A stretch of 64,000 nucleotides of DNA from Acidobacteriaceae bacterium. GTDB taxonomy: Bacteria; Acidobacteriota; Terriglobia; Terriglobales; Acidobacteriaceae. Location of the stretch: assembly GCA_003134815.1 (NCBI GenBank), contig PLCO01000058.1:1533-65532 (forward strand), written 5' to 3'. The position numbers were made by a program, and so were the translations under genes. A model generated the notes under the pieces. That model was not told the DNA's origin. It was given only the letters and a program-made list of their open reading frames with translations, and did no database searches. How positions within the stretch are numbered: the first letter of the stretch is position 1; each line of letters opens with the position of its first letter. Positions 15,950 to 25,119 of the stretch are shown one piece after another.

Positions 15950-16359
15950 GAACTTCAAGAACTTTGTGGATAGCTTTGATTCTGTTATCGATCTCCGCAG
16001 CGTCTTTGGTCGTTGCCGACAGCTCGTGGTTGAGCAAGGTTCCTCAAGCGGACCGGCAGCGCGCAAACCCCTATGCGGACCAGCCGGAAGCGATCGCCGC
16101 CGGCAAACTGCTGTTTGAAGAGAATTGCGCAAAGTGCCACGGCAGCGATGCGGAGGGACGCCATGGGCGGCCAAGCCTGCGCAGCGAGCGCGTTGCGCGC
16201 GCAACCGACGGCGAACTGGCGTGGCTGCTCCGCAACGGGAGCCTGCGCAAAGGAATGCCTACCTGGAGTTCCCTGCCTGAGCCGGAACGATGGCAGCTCA
16301 TTGCGTTTTTGCGCAGCCTGCCGCTCGGTGGCCCGCCGGCAGCCGTCAGCCGTCCATAG
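15946..16359 (+). CDS. Membrane-anchored or periplasmic c-type cytochrome (single haem)
   Basis: A 137-aa class I cytochrome c. It has an N-terminal signal or anchor helix (about residues 7-24), one haem-binding CAKCH at 61-65 and a likely axial Met at about 104 in RKGMPTW, with the usual final helix PERWQLIAFLRSLP. Length and spacing suit cytochrome cL/cbb3-like monohaem domains. AAGGAGG is 6 bases before the ATG, and the start overlaps the stop of the outer-membrane protein upstream by 4 bp. It probably passes electrons in the periplasm, but the partner oxidase or reductase is not in the window. Confidence 0.88.
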   Translation: MRTSRTLWIALILLSISAASLVVADSSWLSKVPQADRQRANPYADQPEAIAAGKLLFEENCAKCHGSDAEGRHGRPSLRSERVARATDGELAWLLRNGSLRKGMPTWSSLPEPERWQLIAFLRSLPLGGPPAAVSRP

Positions 16360-16421
16360 CCAAACCGAAAGGGCGCGGCCTACTTTTTCGCGGTCGCAAC
16401 CGTGCGTCAGCGGATTCCTCG

Positions 16422-17192
16422 CTATTCCTTAGGACGATACGCCCAAATCACCGATTCGAAACCGTAGAGAGACCAAGTTGTGCTCGCGGGTGCGAGCTTC
16501 CTGAGCAGTGCCGATCCAGGCTCAAGTAGGATGCCGATAGTCGCGAGCGGCAACGGCCGATATCTCTTTGCAAGAAACTCGACGGCTAGTCCCTCCTGGG
16601 CAATCTTCGAGATCGTTTCCCCCCAATTGATCACCGTTTTATGCGTATGGTCATCGAAAAAGTTCAGTGTCCCCTTGCGCTTTGGGAAGCGGACGCTTTC
16701 CTCGCACGGGGTCGCGAGATAGAGCCTGCCGCCAGGTTTCAGGCACTTAATCATCGCAGCCAGCACGTCGACAGGAGCATCGCAGTGTTCAAGGTTGTGA
16801 TTTGAGATGACAGCATCCATCTGATTCTGGAAACGCAGAATTGCGGAGGGAAATTGATCCGGCTTCGTCAGGACATACTCGTCCGCGAAGTCCTTTGAGC
16901 GCGCGTCTTGATTGTAATCTCCTACGTCCAGGCCAATGTAGTAGCAGTCGGGGCGATGAGTTTTGAAATACATCGGAGAATTATTCCCGCAGCCGATATC
17001 CAGGACGGTTGACTTTGGTGGCAGCGAGTCTACGAACGTGAACCTTCCGCGTCTCTTCGCCAATCGGTGAAGAAGACGGGGGACGTTATCGCGTGCAGCC
17101 GGAATCTCCTTTTTTAGCACCGTTTCGCTCAAGTTGTAAGGCTCCTGAGAGTATTGTGAAATCGGAGTCGCATTTACATCTGGCATTTCCAT
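16422..17192 (-). CDS. Class I SAM-dependent methyltransferase
   Basis: A 256-aa protein with the Rossmann-type methyltransferase core: motif I VLDIGCGNNSP (about residues 62-72), an acidic second strand YYIGLDVGDYN (about 83-93), a motif IV region DAVISNHNLEHC (about 122-133) and LKPGGRLYLATP (about 148-159). This matches the Methyltransf_11/25 type seen in glycan or natural-product genes. The substrate is unknown. The start at 17192 (MEMPDVNATPIS) follows GGGAGAG; a longer reading to 17342 has no signal. It appears somewhat less GC-rich than its neighbours, which hints at possible transfer, and stands alone. Confidence 0.82.
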   Translation of the reverse strand: MEMPDVNATPISQYSQEPYNLSETVLKKEIPAARDNVPRLLHRLAKRRGRFTFVDSLPPKSTVLDIGCGNNSPMYFKTHRPDCYYIGLDVGDYNQDARSKDFADEYVLTKPDQFPSAILRFQNQMDAVISNHNLEHCDAPVDVLAAMIKCLKPGGRLYLATPCEESVRFPKRKGTLNFFDDHTHKTVINWGETISKIAQEGLAVEFLAKRYRPLPLATIGILLEPGSALLRKLAPASTTWSLYGFESVIWAYRPKE

Positions 17193-17689
17193 TTGGCTCT
17201 CCCGGCGAGGGCGGCGTGCCGACGGTTGCCGCTGACGCGATCTGTTTCTGAATTCGTTCCAGAGCCAAAGAACCAGACGCGACCGGCATCGGGCGTTTTG
17301 CATTGATGGATAACATCGAGAGAATCCCCGGAGCATAAGCACAAATCGAGATGCGTTTCATGGCGCTCACAGAGCTCATGGACATGACAAACTGAAACTA
17401 ACGCAAGTGTGAATCAGTTCAGCTGTTCAGATGTCATTGAAGTGTCATTCGATTTTCGCTTTCCAGTTGCCGAGGTCGCCGGTTAGTGGCTGCCGTAATC
17501 TACCGGAATTCTTGCGCATCCCTGCTAAAGCGATTGATTGAATTACTTAATATCGATCAAAACCGTACGGATGGGTTCGCTGAGCGGATCGCGTGAAGCG
17601 CGTTGACGCCTTGAGTTTATTTTGGCTCACCCAAGACAGGCGGGCGAGAGTCCGCCCGTCCAGCAAACTTAGTGAGGATCGCCAGCGCG
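17193..17689. other. Intergenic region between the methyltransferase and gdhA
   Basis: About 500 bases without a supported gene. Near 17638-17661 an imperfect GC-rich hairpin (GGACGGGCGGACTCTCGCCC read on the minus strand) lies about 30 bp beyond the gdhA stop. It has no T-tract and is a weak terminator candidate. Confidence 0.4.
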
Positions 17690-18970
17690 CTACGCGTAGA
17701 AGCCGCGCTGCTTGATGGTATACGCGACGCGATCGATCGCCAGCATGTAGGCGGCAATGCGATTGTTCACGTCGTGCGCATCGGCATAGCGCACCACATC
17801 GTCGAAGCTGTCGCGCAGAATGCCTTCCAGTTGCTCGTTCAAAATGGCTTCTTTCCAGAAGAATCCCTGGCGATCCTGCACCCACTCAAAGTAACTGGCG
17901 GTGACTCCGCCGGCGTTGGCCAGAATGTCGGGCACGATGAAGATGCGCTTCTCCGACAGAATTTCGTCGGCCACGGCGGTCGTTGGCCCGTTAGCGCCCT
18001 CGACAATAATGCGCGCCTTCACCTTGTCTGCATTGCGGCTGGTGATTACATTCTCCGTAGCCGCGGGAATCAGAATCTCGCAGTCGGCCAGCAGCAGCTC
18101 TTCGCTGGGCATGGCTTCGGCGCCGCGGAATCCAAGAATTGTATTGTTGCGATATTTGTACTCAAGCAGCTGATGAATATCGATGCCGCCTGAGTTGTAC
18201 AATCCGCCGTCCCGTTCCGCAACGCCAACAATTTTGAATCCCTGCTCGTGCATCAGGCGCGCGGCATTCGATCCTACGTTGCCGAATCCCTGGATGATGA
18301 CGCGACAACCTTCAACGTCCATGCCCAAATGGCGCAGGCTTTCGATGCACACCACCATCACACCGCGTCCGGTCGCTTCAATGCGTCCATGCGAGCCGCC
18401 GATGTTCAGCGGCTTGCCGGTCACCACGCTGGTCACGGTCTTGCGCATGTGCATGGAGTAGGTATCCATGATCCACGCCATGGTCTGCTCGTCGGTGCCC
18501 ACGTCCGGCGCGGGAATGTCCTTCTCCGGACCGATGAACTCAATGATCTCCGACGTATAGCGCCGCGTCATGCGTTCCAATTCGCCCTTGCTCATGCTGT
18601 GCGGATCGCAGATAACGCCGCCCTTGGCGCCGCCAAACGGAATATTCACCACCGCGCACTTCCACGTCATCCAACTGGCCAGCGCGCGCACTTCGTCCAG
18701 CGTTACATCCGGCGCGTAGCGGATTCCGCCTTTGCACGGCCCGCGCGCCATGGAGTGCTGCACGCGAAAGCCGGTGAACATGTCGATCATGCCATTATCG
18801 AGGGCCACGGGAAAATGAACGATCACCTCGCGGGACGGCGACCGCAGCACCTTCCACAGTCCCTCATCGAGATTCAGCTTGCGCGCGGCGAAGTCGAAGC
18901 GAGCGCTCTGCGCCTCCCAGGGATTGATCTCCTGGTCCAACGTGACGTTGGTGGTATTTCCCGTTGCCAT
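17690..18970 (-). CDS. gdhA: Glutamate (Glu/Leu/Phe/Val family) dehydrogenase
   Basis: A 426-aa cytosolic enzyme that interconverts glutamate and 2-oxoglutarate plus ammonia. The N-terminal domain has the substrate pocket [11 protein letters not shown] (about residues 78-88) and the catalytic Lys loop [11 protein letters not shown] (about 111-121). The C-terminal Rossmann domain has GFGNVGS (about 228-234), then [11 protein letters not shown] and EGANGPTT. The length is typical of the 420-aa NAD-type enzymes. The start ATG at 18970 is preceded by GGGAGACC. It is monocistronic and divergent from the VapBC-type module, sharing a 126-bp upstream region. The coenzyme cannot be fixed by eye. Confidence 0.92.
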   Translation of the reverse strand: MATGNTTNVTLDQEINPWEAQSARFDFAARKLNLDEGLWKVLRSPSREVIVHFPVALDNGMIDMFTGFRVQHSMARGPCKGGIRYAPDVTLDEVRALASWMTWKCAVVNIPFGGAKGGVICDPHSMSKGELERMTRRYTSEIIEFIGPEKDIPAPDVGTDEQTMAWIMDTYSMHMRKTVTSVVTGKPLNIGGSHGRIEATGRGVMVVCIESLRHLGMDVEGCRVIIQGFGNVGSNAARLMHEQGFKIVGVAERDGGLYNSGGIDIHQLLEYKYRNNTILGFRGAEAMPSEELLLADCEILIPAATENVITSRNADKVKARIIVEGANGPTTAVADEILSEKRIFIVPDILANAGGVTASYFEWVQDRQGFFWKEAILNEQLEGILRDSFDDVVRYADAHDVNNRIAAYMLAIDRVAYTIKQRGFYA

Positions 18971-19061
18971 ATGTGGTCTCCCTGTCCCGCCGCGTTTTTT
19001 TAAGTCCGCTTCTCAAGAATATAGTCGAGGCAGCGATCCGCGCCACGCCTGATCGCCCTGC

Positions 19062-19090
19062 TTGACATGTGCAGCACATGCAAATATGCT
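19062..19090 (+). promoter_or_regulatory. vapBC-type promoter with operator palindrome in the spacer
   Basis: TTGACA (19062-19067), a 17-bp spacer and TATGCT (19085-19090) give a strong sigma-70 type promoter. The spacer holds the near-perfect palindrome CATGTGCAGCACATG (19066-19080), well placed for autorepression by the antitoxin. The antitoxin ATG at 19097 coincides with the expected transcription start, so the mRNA is probably leaderless. Confidence 0.7.
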
Positions 19091-19096
19091 GTCAGC

Positions 19097-19327
19097 ATGG
19101 CAAAGATGATTCAGGTGCGGAACGTTCCCGAGGCTCTTCACCGCACGCTCAAGGTGAGGGCCGCGACCATAGGAATGTCTCTTTCCGATTATTTGCTCGG
19201 GGAGTTCCGGGAAATCGCAGAGCGTCCGACGCTCGCCGAGTTCCGCGAGCGTTTGCATTCGCGCAAACCACTCTCTGCCACACTGGACACCCCGGCCCTT
19301 TTGCGCGAGGCGCGCGCGGAGCGATGA
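19097..19327 (+). CDS. Type II antitoxin, FitA/VapB-like ribbon-helix-helix
   Basis: A 76-aa antitoxin. The N-terminal ribbon-helix-helix (MAKMIQVRNVPEALHRTLKVRAATIGMSLSDYLL) is typical of FitA-like proteins, with the beta-strand IQVRNVP contacting DNA and a hydrophilic C-terminus (about 45-76) that should wrap the toxin. It overlaps the PIN toxin gene by 4 bp (ATGA), the normal antitoxin-first order. The start at 19097 was chosen because the promoter lies immediately upstream and an upstream in-frame ATG at 19067 overlaps the -35 box. Confidence 0.85.
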   Translation: MAKMIQVRNVPEALHRTLKVRAATIGMSLSDYLLGEFREIAERPTLAEFRERLHSRKPLSATLDTPALLREARAER

Positions 19328-19716
19328 TTGTGCTCGACGCCTCAGCGGCAATTGACTGGCTGCTGCAAACTCCCGCTGGAATGCGCATCGAGCACCGAAT
19401 TTTTGCGCGCAGGGAAACCGTGCATACCGTGCATCAGCTCGATGTGGAATTTGCTCAAGTCCTGCGGCGTCTCGTTCGCAATGGGGATCTAACGAGCAAG
19501 CGCGCCGAGGAGGCAGTCGAGGACCTGAGCTCCCTGAGCGTTACCCGCTATCCTCCGGTACTGCTGCTCAAACGCATCTGGCGGCTTAGGCAGAATCTGA
19601 GCGCGTACGACGCAGCATACGTGGCCCTCGCCGAAGAGTTGAATGCTCCTTTGATTACGCGTGATCGACGCATTGCCGCGGCGCCCGGCCATCTGGCTTC
19701 GGTTGAGGTTTTTTGA
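19324..19716 (+). CDS. vapC: Type II toxin, PIN-domain ribonuclease (VapC family)
   Basis: A 130-aa PIN-domain nuclease. The four expected acidic positions are seen: Asp5 in MIVLDASAAIDWLL, Glu in HQLDVEFAQVLR (about 44), Asp in LSAYDAAYVALAEEL (about 97) and Asp in LITRDRRIAAA (about 116). Family members cut specific RNAs, often tRNA or rRNA, with Mg or Mn. It is coupled to the antitoxin gene by ATGA overlap and ends at the point where the trpE reading begins. The target RNA is unknown. Confidence 0.87.
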   Translation: MIVLDASAAIDWLLQTPAGMRIEHRIFARRETVHTVHQLDVEFAQVLRRLVRNGDLTSKRAEEAVEDLSSLSVTRYPPVLLLKRIWRLRQNLSAYDAAYVALAEELNAPLITRDRRIAAAPGHLASVEVF

Positions 19717-19784
19717 ACCGCTGTTGCTCCGCGGCGCCACGGCGACCGCATCGGCCGACGCGCACCAGCAGTTACACTTATGCT

Positions 19785-21353
19785 GTGAAAGCCTCTTCGC
19801 GATCAGCCCAGCCCAGCCGCAAGGAATTTCTGGACCTCGCCCGGACGCACACCCTTGTGCCCGTGTGCCGCACCCTGATGGCCGACCTGGAAACGCCGGT
19901 CTCAGCCTTTCTGCGCGCGGCCTGGCCGGAGCGCGAGTGTTTTTTGCTGGAGTCTGTTGAGGGCGGCGAGCAGGTGGGCCGTTACACCTTTATCGGCCTC
20001 ACGCCGTTCAAGCGCATTGTGGCCCGCGGACGCAAAATCGCCATCACTGAAGGCCGCAAGACTACTTATATCGAGGGCGATATTTTTGCTGTGCTGCGCG
20101 ACGCTCTCAGCGGCCACAAGCCGGCGCGCCTGCACGGGCTGCCTCCGTTCACTGCCGGAGCTGTGGGTTTTTTCGCCTACGATGCTGTTCGCCAAATCGA
20201 GCGCCTTCCCGAGCTGGCCAAAGACGAACTGCACGTTCCCGACGCCATCATGCTCTTCTTCGACGAGGTTCTGGCTTTCGACCATGTGCGCAAAGAGATC
20301 ATCCTCGTGGTCACGGCGGATGTGTCGAAGGGCGCCGCCGCTGCAGCTTACGATCGCGCCGTCAAGCGTCTCGACCGGCTGGAGAGGCGGCTCGCGCAGC
20401 CGCTTCCGGACCTGGACCGGCGCAAGACCCAGCCATCGGCAAAGCTCAAAGTGAAGCACCGCACCACGAAGAAGGACTATCTGGCTGCGGTCAATCGCAC
20501 CAAGGAGTACATCCGCGCGGGCGACGCTTTTCAGGTGGTTGTGTCGCAGCGATTTGACGTTGAGCCGGGCGTAGACAGCTTTCAGGTCTACCGCGCGCTC
20601 CGCACCGTCAATCCCAGCCCCTACATGTTCTTTTTGCGCTTCGCGCCAGATGGTCCGCTGGGCGCGAGGGCGGTTTACTCAGCGAAACACTCGTCCAAGA
20701 AATCTAAAGGTTCGGAGAACCTGCCACTGGAATTGGCGGGCTCATCGCCCGAGCTGCTGGTGCGCGTGCATCAGGGCAAAGTCGAGTACCGGCCCATCGC
20801 GGGCTCGCGCCCCCGCGGCGCTAACGAGGCCAAAGACAACGCGCTGGCCGAAGAGATGCTGCACGACGAAAAAGAGCGCGCGGAGCATGTGATGCTCGTC
20901 GACCTGGGCCGCAACGACGTGGGCCGCGTGAGCCGCTTTGGCAGCGTCAAGGTCGACAAGCTTATGTTCGTCGAGCGCTACAGCCACATCATGCACATCG
21001 TGAGCTCGATTGAAGGTCGCCTGCGGCCCGATCTCACGGCAATTGACGCGCTCCGCGCCTGCTTCCCCGCGGGCACGCTCTCCGGCGCGCCCAAAGTTCG
21101 TGCCATGGAGATCATCGAGGAACTCGAGCCTGCGCGGCGCGGCACGTACGGAGGCGCGGTCCTCTACGCGGATTTCTCCGGCAATCTAGACTCGTGTATC
21201 GCCATCCGGTCTATGTTGTCCGTTGGCGGCAAAGGCTCGGTCCAGGCCGGCGCGGGCATCGTCGCCGACTCCGTGCCCGAGCTCGAGCATCAAGAGTCGC
21301 TCAACAAAGCTCAGGCCGTGCTTCGCGCGATTGAGCGTGCGAGAGAGATGTAA
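19785..21353 (+). CDS. trpE: Anthranilate synthase component I
   Basis: Large subunit of anthranilate synthase (522 aa from the chosen start), converting chorismate and ammonia (from TrpG) to anthranilate, the first step of tryptophan synthesis. The N-terminal lobe has the tryptophan feedback motif LLESVEGGEQVGRYTFIG. The chorismate-binding core has AGSRPRGANEAKD, LVDLGRNDVGRVS, HIMHIVSSIEG, FPAGTLSGAPKVRAMEII and QAGAGIVADS. The start is uncertain: GTG at 19785 is favoured, while a TTG at 19713 overlaps the toxin stop, and no clear ribosome binding site is visible. trpG lies on the opposite strand 1.8 kb away. Confidence 0.9.
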   Translation: MKASSRSAQPSRKEFLDLARTHTLVPVCRTLMADLETPVSAFLRAAWPERECFLLESVEGGEQVGRYTFIGLTPFKRIVARGRKIAITEGRKTTYIEGDIFAVLRDALSGHKPARLHGLPPFTAGAVGFFAYDAVRQIERLPELAKDELHVPDAIMLFFDEVLAFDHVRKEIILVVTADVSKGAAAAAYDRAVKRLDRLERRLAQPLPDLDRRKTQPSAKLKVKHRTTKKDYLAAVNRTKEYIRAGDAFQVVVSQRFDVEPGVDSFQVYRALRTVNPSPYMFFLRFAPDGPLGARAVYSAKHSSKKSKGSENLPLELAGSSPELLVRVHQGKVEYRPIAGSRPRGANEAKDNALAEEMLHDEKERAEHVMLVDLGRNDVGRVSRFGSVKVDKLMFVERYSHIMHIVSSIEGRLRPDLTAIDALRACFPAGTLSGAPKVRAMEIIEELEPARRGTYGGAVLYADFSGNLDSCIAIRSMLSVGGKGSVQAGAGIVADSVPELEHQESLNKAQAVLRAIERAREM

Positions 21354-21380
21354 AGACAGGGAACAGGGATCAGGGATCAA
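21354..21380. repeat. GGGAACAGGGATCAGGGATCA short tandem repeat
   Basis: Three GGGA-type units directly after the trpE stop codon, of the same dispersed family as the units near 3.8 and 7.5 kb. Confidence 0.75.
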
Positions 21381-21529
21381 TTCTTCGAGTTTTGATCGAC
21401 GATGTGTGCCTTCTTATTCGCTCAATCTCTTGGTCCCCGTTCCCGCTCATTGTGCGGCGACCAGTCTCAGTGAGGGGCAGCGACCGCATCTGCGTCCTTT
21501 GAGGGAGATATCCACAACAGGAGGACGCA

Positions 21530-21847
21530 ATGGATAAAGTGTGGGGGTGGACGAGAAACGGCCTGGCGCTCGCGGGAGTGCTAGCTTTGGGGTTCTGGCT
21601 TGGCGCGGGCCGCACGGTGAACGCGTCGAGCAACCAATCGAGTGGCGGCGACGTCGAATTCCAACTCACCGGAATCAAGCCGGAAAGTTCGCTGCTGGTG
21701 TATCAGCCGGGAACGAAGACCGTGTACGTCTATCAAGGAGCCACAACAGGGAATGACGCGCTGCAATGCAGCTTTATGTTTCAGCTCGACAAACCGGGAG
21801 GTGTGATCCGGCGTATTCCATGCGGGGTGCAGCAATTGATTCCGTAA
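21530..21847 (+). CDS. Hypothetical protein with N-terminal membrane segment
   Basis: A 105-aa protein with one hydrophobic helix (about residues 10-27, LALAGVLALGFWLGAG) that is a signal or anchor, followed by a short extracytoplasmic part with a VYQPGTKTVYVYQG strand and two cysteines (about 82 and 98) that could form a disulfide. GGAGG precedes the ATG at a good distance. Homologues in Acidobacteria are probable but I recognise no family. It is preceded by the GGGA repeats and is followed by a (GA)n stretch at about 21867-21880. Confidence 0.7.
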   Translation: MDKVWGWTRNGLALAGVLALGFWLGAGRTVNASSNQSSGGDVEFQLTGIKPESSLLVYQPGTKTVYVYQGATTGNDALQCSFMFQLDKPGGVIRRIPCGVQQLIP

Positions 21848-21919
21848 AAATCACTCCGCGCCATCGAGAGAGAGAGAGAGGGTGCGGTGCTGATCCCTGA
21901 TACGTGTTCCCTGCTTTAC

Positions 21920-23122
21920 TCACTCCGCGCCGAAGATCCGCTTGAAGAAACGCCCGATACGGCGGAGGAATCCGGACTTTTTCTCCGTTTGAGACGGTTG
22001 CGTTGCCTGAGTTGCCGGCCCTGTTGCAGCCGGCGAAGCGGCTGGCTGCGGGATTGCGGCCGTCTGCGGCGCTGCTTGGCTGCTCTTGTAAACCAAAGTC
22101 GTGGAAGCCTGGCCGGCTCCTGCGGTTTCGTTGGCCGCAGTTGCGGGTGGCGACGTCGGCGCTAAACCCTCGCTCTCGGCCAGCGGAAACTCGTTGGCCT
22201 CGGACTTCGCCGGCGGCGGGCAACCGCACGATTCCTTTTCCTGATCAACGACTGTCTGCAGGCTGCCCTGCTCGAACATCACTCGCTGCCCCGGCTGCAC
22301 GCGATAGAGCCCGCCCTCGAAGACGCTGGTCACGACTACATACGGCGCGTTCGCTCCGGCGTTATCCACGCAAGTGTCGCCATTGTCGCCGAGCCGCACC
22401 TTGACGTCGGCAGGGTTCGGCCCACCGATCATGATGCGGAAATAGGGCGTGAGCAGTGTGTCCGCGTTGCGCTCGCGCGCTGCGCTCGCCGCAAAACTCA
22501 TCTCCACAGCGCCGTGATCGAGCGCGATTAGCAGGCCGGGAACATCGCCCGATGCAGCGCTTGAGTCCGCCGCGAGCTTCACCGTGCCCGAAGCACAAAC
22601 GTTCATGGTTCCGCGGTAGGGCAACGTCACCCGGGCTGTCGCATCGCCGGCGGTGATGGTTCCACTGCCCGTGATGTACGCCCGGCCATTGAACGCCTGC
22701 ATTGGCCCCGCAACAGAGAGCGCCGCGCCGGAAATGGATTTGTCGAGGGGAACAATGGCGACAGGGGAAGAACTCAACATAGGAGCCGCGCCGCTCGCAG
22801 CGGGCGGCTGGGCGGGAGCCGCGTCGCTTGCAGTGGTCGGCTGCGACGGCGCGACGTCGGGCCCGCTGGGAGTGGCTTGGGGCGCGGTTGGCGCGGCCGG
22901 GGCGGATTGAGTAGCGGGCGGAGTCTGAGGCGCCTGCGCCGATGCCTCCTGAGTAACGATCGCCGGCGTCGCGAGAAACGCTGCGCTTCCGGACAGTACG
23001 ACCAGATGCCTTAGCGACCTAAACCAATTCGCGCGGCGCGTCAGCTTGTTCAAGTTGCTCAAGAGTGCGCTCCAAGGGGCGTTCAAAGCTGCCATTCGAG
23101 CAATGTTCGAATCGGCACGCAT
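21920..23122 (-). CDS. Secreted Ala/Pro-rich hypothetical protein, FecR-like core
   Basis: A 400-aa protein with a hydrophobic segment (about residues 41-56, LVVLSGSAAFLATPAIV), an Ala/Pro/Thr/Gln-rich linker (about 60-118) and a central beta-rich domain (about 140-290). In that domain, VTLPYRGTMNVCASGTVKLAAD, LLIALDHGAVEMSFA and RLGDNGDTCVDNAGANAPYVVV resemble FecR-type sandwich repeats. A low-complexity tail ends in a basic amphipathic KKSGFLRRIGRFFKRIFGAE. Four cysteines in the core may form disulfides or bind metal (ESCGCPPP). It lies 3 bp downstream of trpG on the same strand and is probably co-transcribed. Function unknown. Confidence 0.65.
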   Translation of the reverse strand: MRADSNIARMAALNAPWSALLSNLNKLTRRANWFRSLRHLVVLSGSAAFLATPAIVTQEASAQAPQTPPATQSAPAAPTAPQATPSGPDVAPSQPTTASDAAPAQPPAASGAAPMLSSSPVAIVPLDKSISGAALSVAGPMQAFNGRAYITGSGTITAGDATARVTLPYRGTMNVCASGTVKLAADSSAASGDVPGLLIALDHGAVEMSFAASAARERNADTLLTPYFRIMIGGPNPADVKVRLGDNGDTCVDNAGANAPYVVVTSVFEGGLYRVQPGQRVMFEQGSLQTVVDQEKESCGCPPPAKSEANEFPLAESEGLAPTSPPATAANETAGAGQASTTLVYKSSQAAPQTAAIPQPAASPAATGPATQATQPSQTEKKSGFLRRIGRFFKRIFGAE

Positions 23123-23125
23123 CGG

Positions 23126-23743
23126 TTACATGTCCAGGAAATTGCGAATCATCTGGTGGCCGCCTTCGGTGAGCACGCTTTCAGGGTGGAACTGCACGCC
23201 CTCGATGGGCAGGCTTCGATGCCGGAGGCCCATGATGACAGGTTCGCTTCCAGCCCCCGATCCGCGTGAGCGCGATCCGTTCCCTTCGTGCGTGTGCGCC
23301 GTCACGGCAAGCTCGGCCGGCAACGACTTCTGCTCTACGATGAGCGAATGGTAGCGCGTGCAGGTAAGCGGCGTAGGCAAGTTGGCAAAGATTCCTTTGC
23401 CGTCGTGCTCCACCGCGCTGGTTTTGCCGTGCATCAGCGTCTGCGCGCGAATAACTTTGCCGCCGAACGCTTCACCAATCGCCTGGTGTCCGAGGCAAAC
23501 GCCCAAAATTGGAATTGGATTCGGCGCCTTCAGCGCCATGTGCAGAATAAGCGGCACCAGAATTCCCGCCTCGCCCGGCGTGCACGGCCCCGGCGAAAGC
23601 AGAATCCGCTCCGGCTTCATAGCTTCGACCTCTTGCGGCGTCACCTCGTCGTTGCGCCGCACTACAACCTCCGCGCCCAGTTCGCCCAGGTACTGGACCA
23701 GGTTGTAGGTGAATGAATCGTAGTTGTCGAGAACGAAGACCAT
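23126..23743 (-). CDS. trpG: Anthranilate synthase component II (glutamine amidotransferase)
   Basis: A 205-aa class I glutamine amidotransferase that supplies ammonia to TrpE; it may also serve aminodeoxychorismate synthase (PabA). The catalytic triad is visible: Cys in [16 protein letters not shown] (about 84), and His and Glu in [34 protein letters not shown] at the N-terminus and [13 protein letters not shown] are typical. An extra Ser/Gly-rich insertion ([13 protein letters not shown], about 152-165) is unusual for the family. It is on the strand opposite to trpE with two hypothetical genes between them, so the usual trpEG operon is broken. Confidence 0.9.
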   Translation of the reverse strand: MVFVLDNYDSFTYNLVQYLGELGAEVVVRRNDEVTPQEVEAMKPERILLSPGPCTPGEAGILVPLILHMALKAPNPIPILGVCLGHQAIGEAFGGKVIRAQTLMHGKTSAVEHDGKGIFANLPTPLTCTRYHSLIVEQKSLPAELAVTAHTHEGNGSRSRGSGAGSEPVIMGLRHRSLPIEGVQFHPESVLTEGGHQMIRNFLDM

Positions 23744-23877
23744 GGTGAATTCCAGTGTAGCGCGGGGAGTGCCGCAAATTGGCGCTTCAGCTCGCCTGGC
23801 GCCGAGCTTCGTGAAAAAAATGCGGGCTGCTTGCGCCCGCTCGCACGCATCTGCAACACTGGCGAAGGTCGGATTCC

Positions 23878-24159
23878 ATGGTGATTCATTTCCTGATTCA
23901 TGGCCGCGTACAGGGCGTGGGCTTCCGCTGGTTTGTGCAGCGCGAGGCCAGCGAGCTTGAACTGCGCGGATGGGTGCGCAACACCGAAGACGGCGACGTT
24001 GAGGTCGTGGCTGCGGGCGACGCCGGCGATCTGGATGAACTACGCGCCAGCCTTCGGCGCGGCCCGCGAGGCTCGCGCGTCGATCGCATCGTCGAACACA
24101 CGCTGGCCGATAGCGAAGCCGAAAGCCTGACGTCGTTCCAGATCGATGGGGCGTGGTGA
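23878..24159 (+). CDS. acyP: Acylphosphatase
   Basis: A 93-aa enzyme that hydrolyses acyl phosphates such as acetyl phosphate or carbamoyl phosphate. The catalytic Arg is in [13 protein letters not shown] (about residue 18) and the catalytic Asn in [15 protein letters not shown] (about 36). Length and strand order are normal for the family. It is the first of two plus-strand genes; the next hypothetical gene starts 18 bp later, so the two probably share a transcript, though no functional link is apparent. Confidence 0.92.
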   Translation: MVIHFLIHGRVQGVGFRWFVQREASELELRGWVRNTEDGDVEVVAAGDAGDLDELRASLRRGPRGSRVDRIVEHTLADSEAESLTSFQIDGAW

Positions 24160-24177
24160 AAATCGAAAGGAAAGTCC

Positions 24178-25029
24178 ATGCAGCGAACGCATCGTTTCTT
24201 CGTTAGCGGTCTTGCCGCTTTGTATCTGGCGGGGTCTCTCGATATAGTTGCGATCGGTCAAACGGGAAAGAGTACGGATCTGGCAGAGACGATTTCCAGG
24301 GTTCGCGAAAATGTCGCATCCCTGCATAAAAAGCTACCGGACTTTATCTGTCAGGAAGAAGTCACTGTACGGGAAACCAAGAATGCCAAGACCGTCGAGG
24401 AAAAGCATTACTTATTATCTCTGCGAGCCGTGCGTCAACCGCAGGACCCAGCTAATTCGTTTTCGGAGTCGCGCGAGGTCATTTCCGCAACCATCAATGG
24501 AAAGGCCGCGAATGTGCATCAATACGATCCACCCATCCACTGGCTCCGCGGAGGATTTGCTCGGGATCTATTTACCTACTTCGACGAACTTACATCCAGT
24601 TGTTATGAATTCAAACTGGCAAGCACCCCTGGAGCGACAGAGAGTAACACCCTGGTTCTGGAAGTAACCCTCAACAAGAATGCACAGCCGCTTCCAACGG
24701 AGTGTGCGCATGTGCCCGCGGATCTCTCAGCTGCCAGGGTGTGGATCGACCTCAAAGCTTTCGAAGTCATTCGCATTCAGGAGAGGACCATGCACGAGGT
24801 GGCGTTCTCGACACCGTTTGCTCGTACCAATGGAGACTATACATCTTCTCCGGTCATTGAGTATTCTCCGGTCAGCATTCATGGCTCGGATTATTGGCTC
24901 CCGCGATCCAAGAGTGTGGATTTCATCAAGACCAAAGGTCAACTCAGTTTCTCTTATCTGAGCCACTACAGTGATTACCATAAATTCGAGACCTCGGTCA
25001 CCATCACGACAAACCCGGAGGCGAAGTGA
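24178..25029 (+). CDS. Secreted hypothetical protein (acidobacterial type)
   Basis: A 283-aa protein with a signal peptide (about residues 1-27, cut near AIGQ). The mature part starts with an alpha-helical stretch ([31 protein letters not shown]), a layout I associate with a group of acidobacterial secreted proteins of unknown role. The rest is beta-rich, with [19 protein letters not shown] and [18 protein letters not shown]. Three cysteines are present. AAGGAAAG precedes the ATG. Base composition is lower in GC than most neighbours. No catalytic motif was recognised. Confidence 0.65.
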   Translation: MQRTHRFFVSGLAALYLAGSLDIVAIGQTGKSTDLAETISRVRENVASLHKKLPDFICQEEVTVRETKNAKTVEEKHYLLSLRAVRQPQDPANSFSESREVISATINGKAANVHQYDPPIHWLRGGFARDLFTYFDELTSSCYEFKLASTPGATESNTLVLEVTLNKNAQPLPTECAHVPADLSAARVWIDLKAFEVIRIQERTMHEVAFSTPFARTNGDYTSSPVIEYSPVSIHGSDYWLPRSKSVDFIKTKGQLSFSYLSHYSDYHKFETSVTITTNPEAK

Positions 25030-25119
25030 ATCGGGCGTCCACTTCGGCGCCGTATTCCGCCCTCGAAAGATGAGCCAGACGAGGACGGCAGGTTTTGTTA
25101 TCGGTTGAACGGGGATCAT

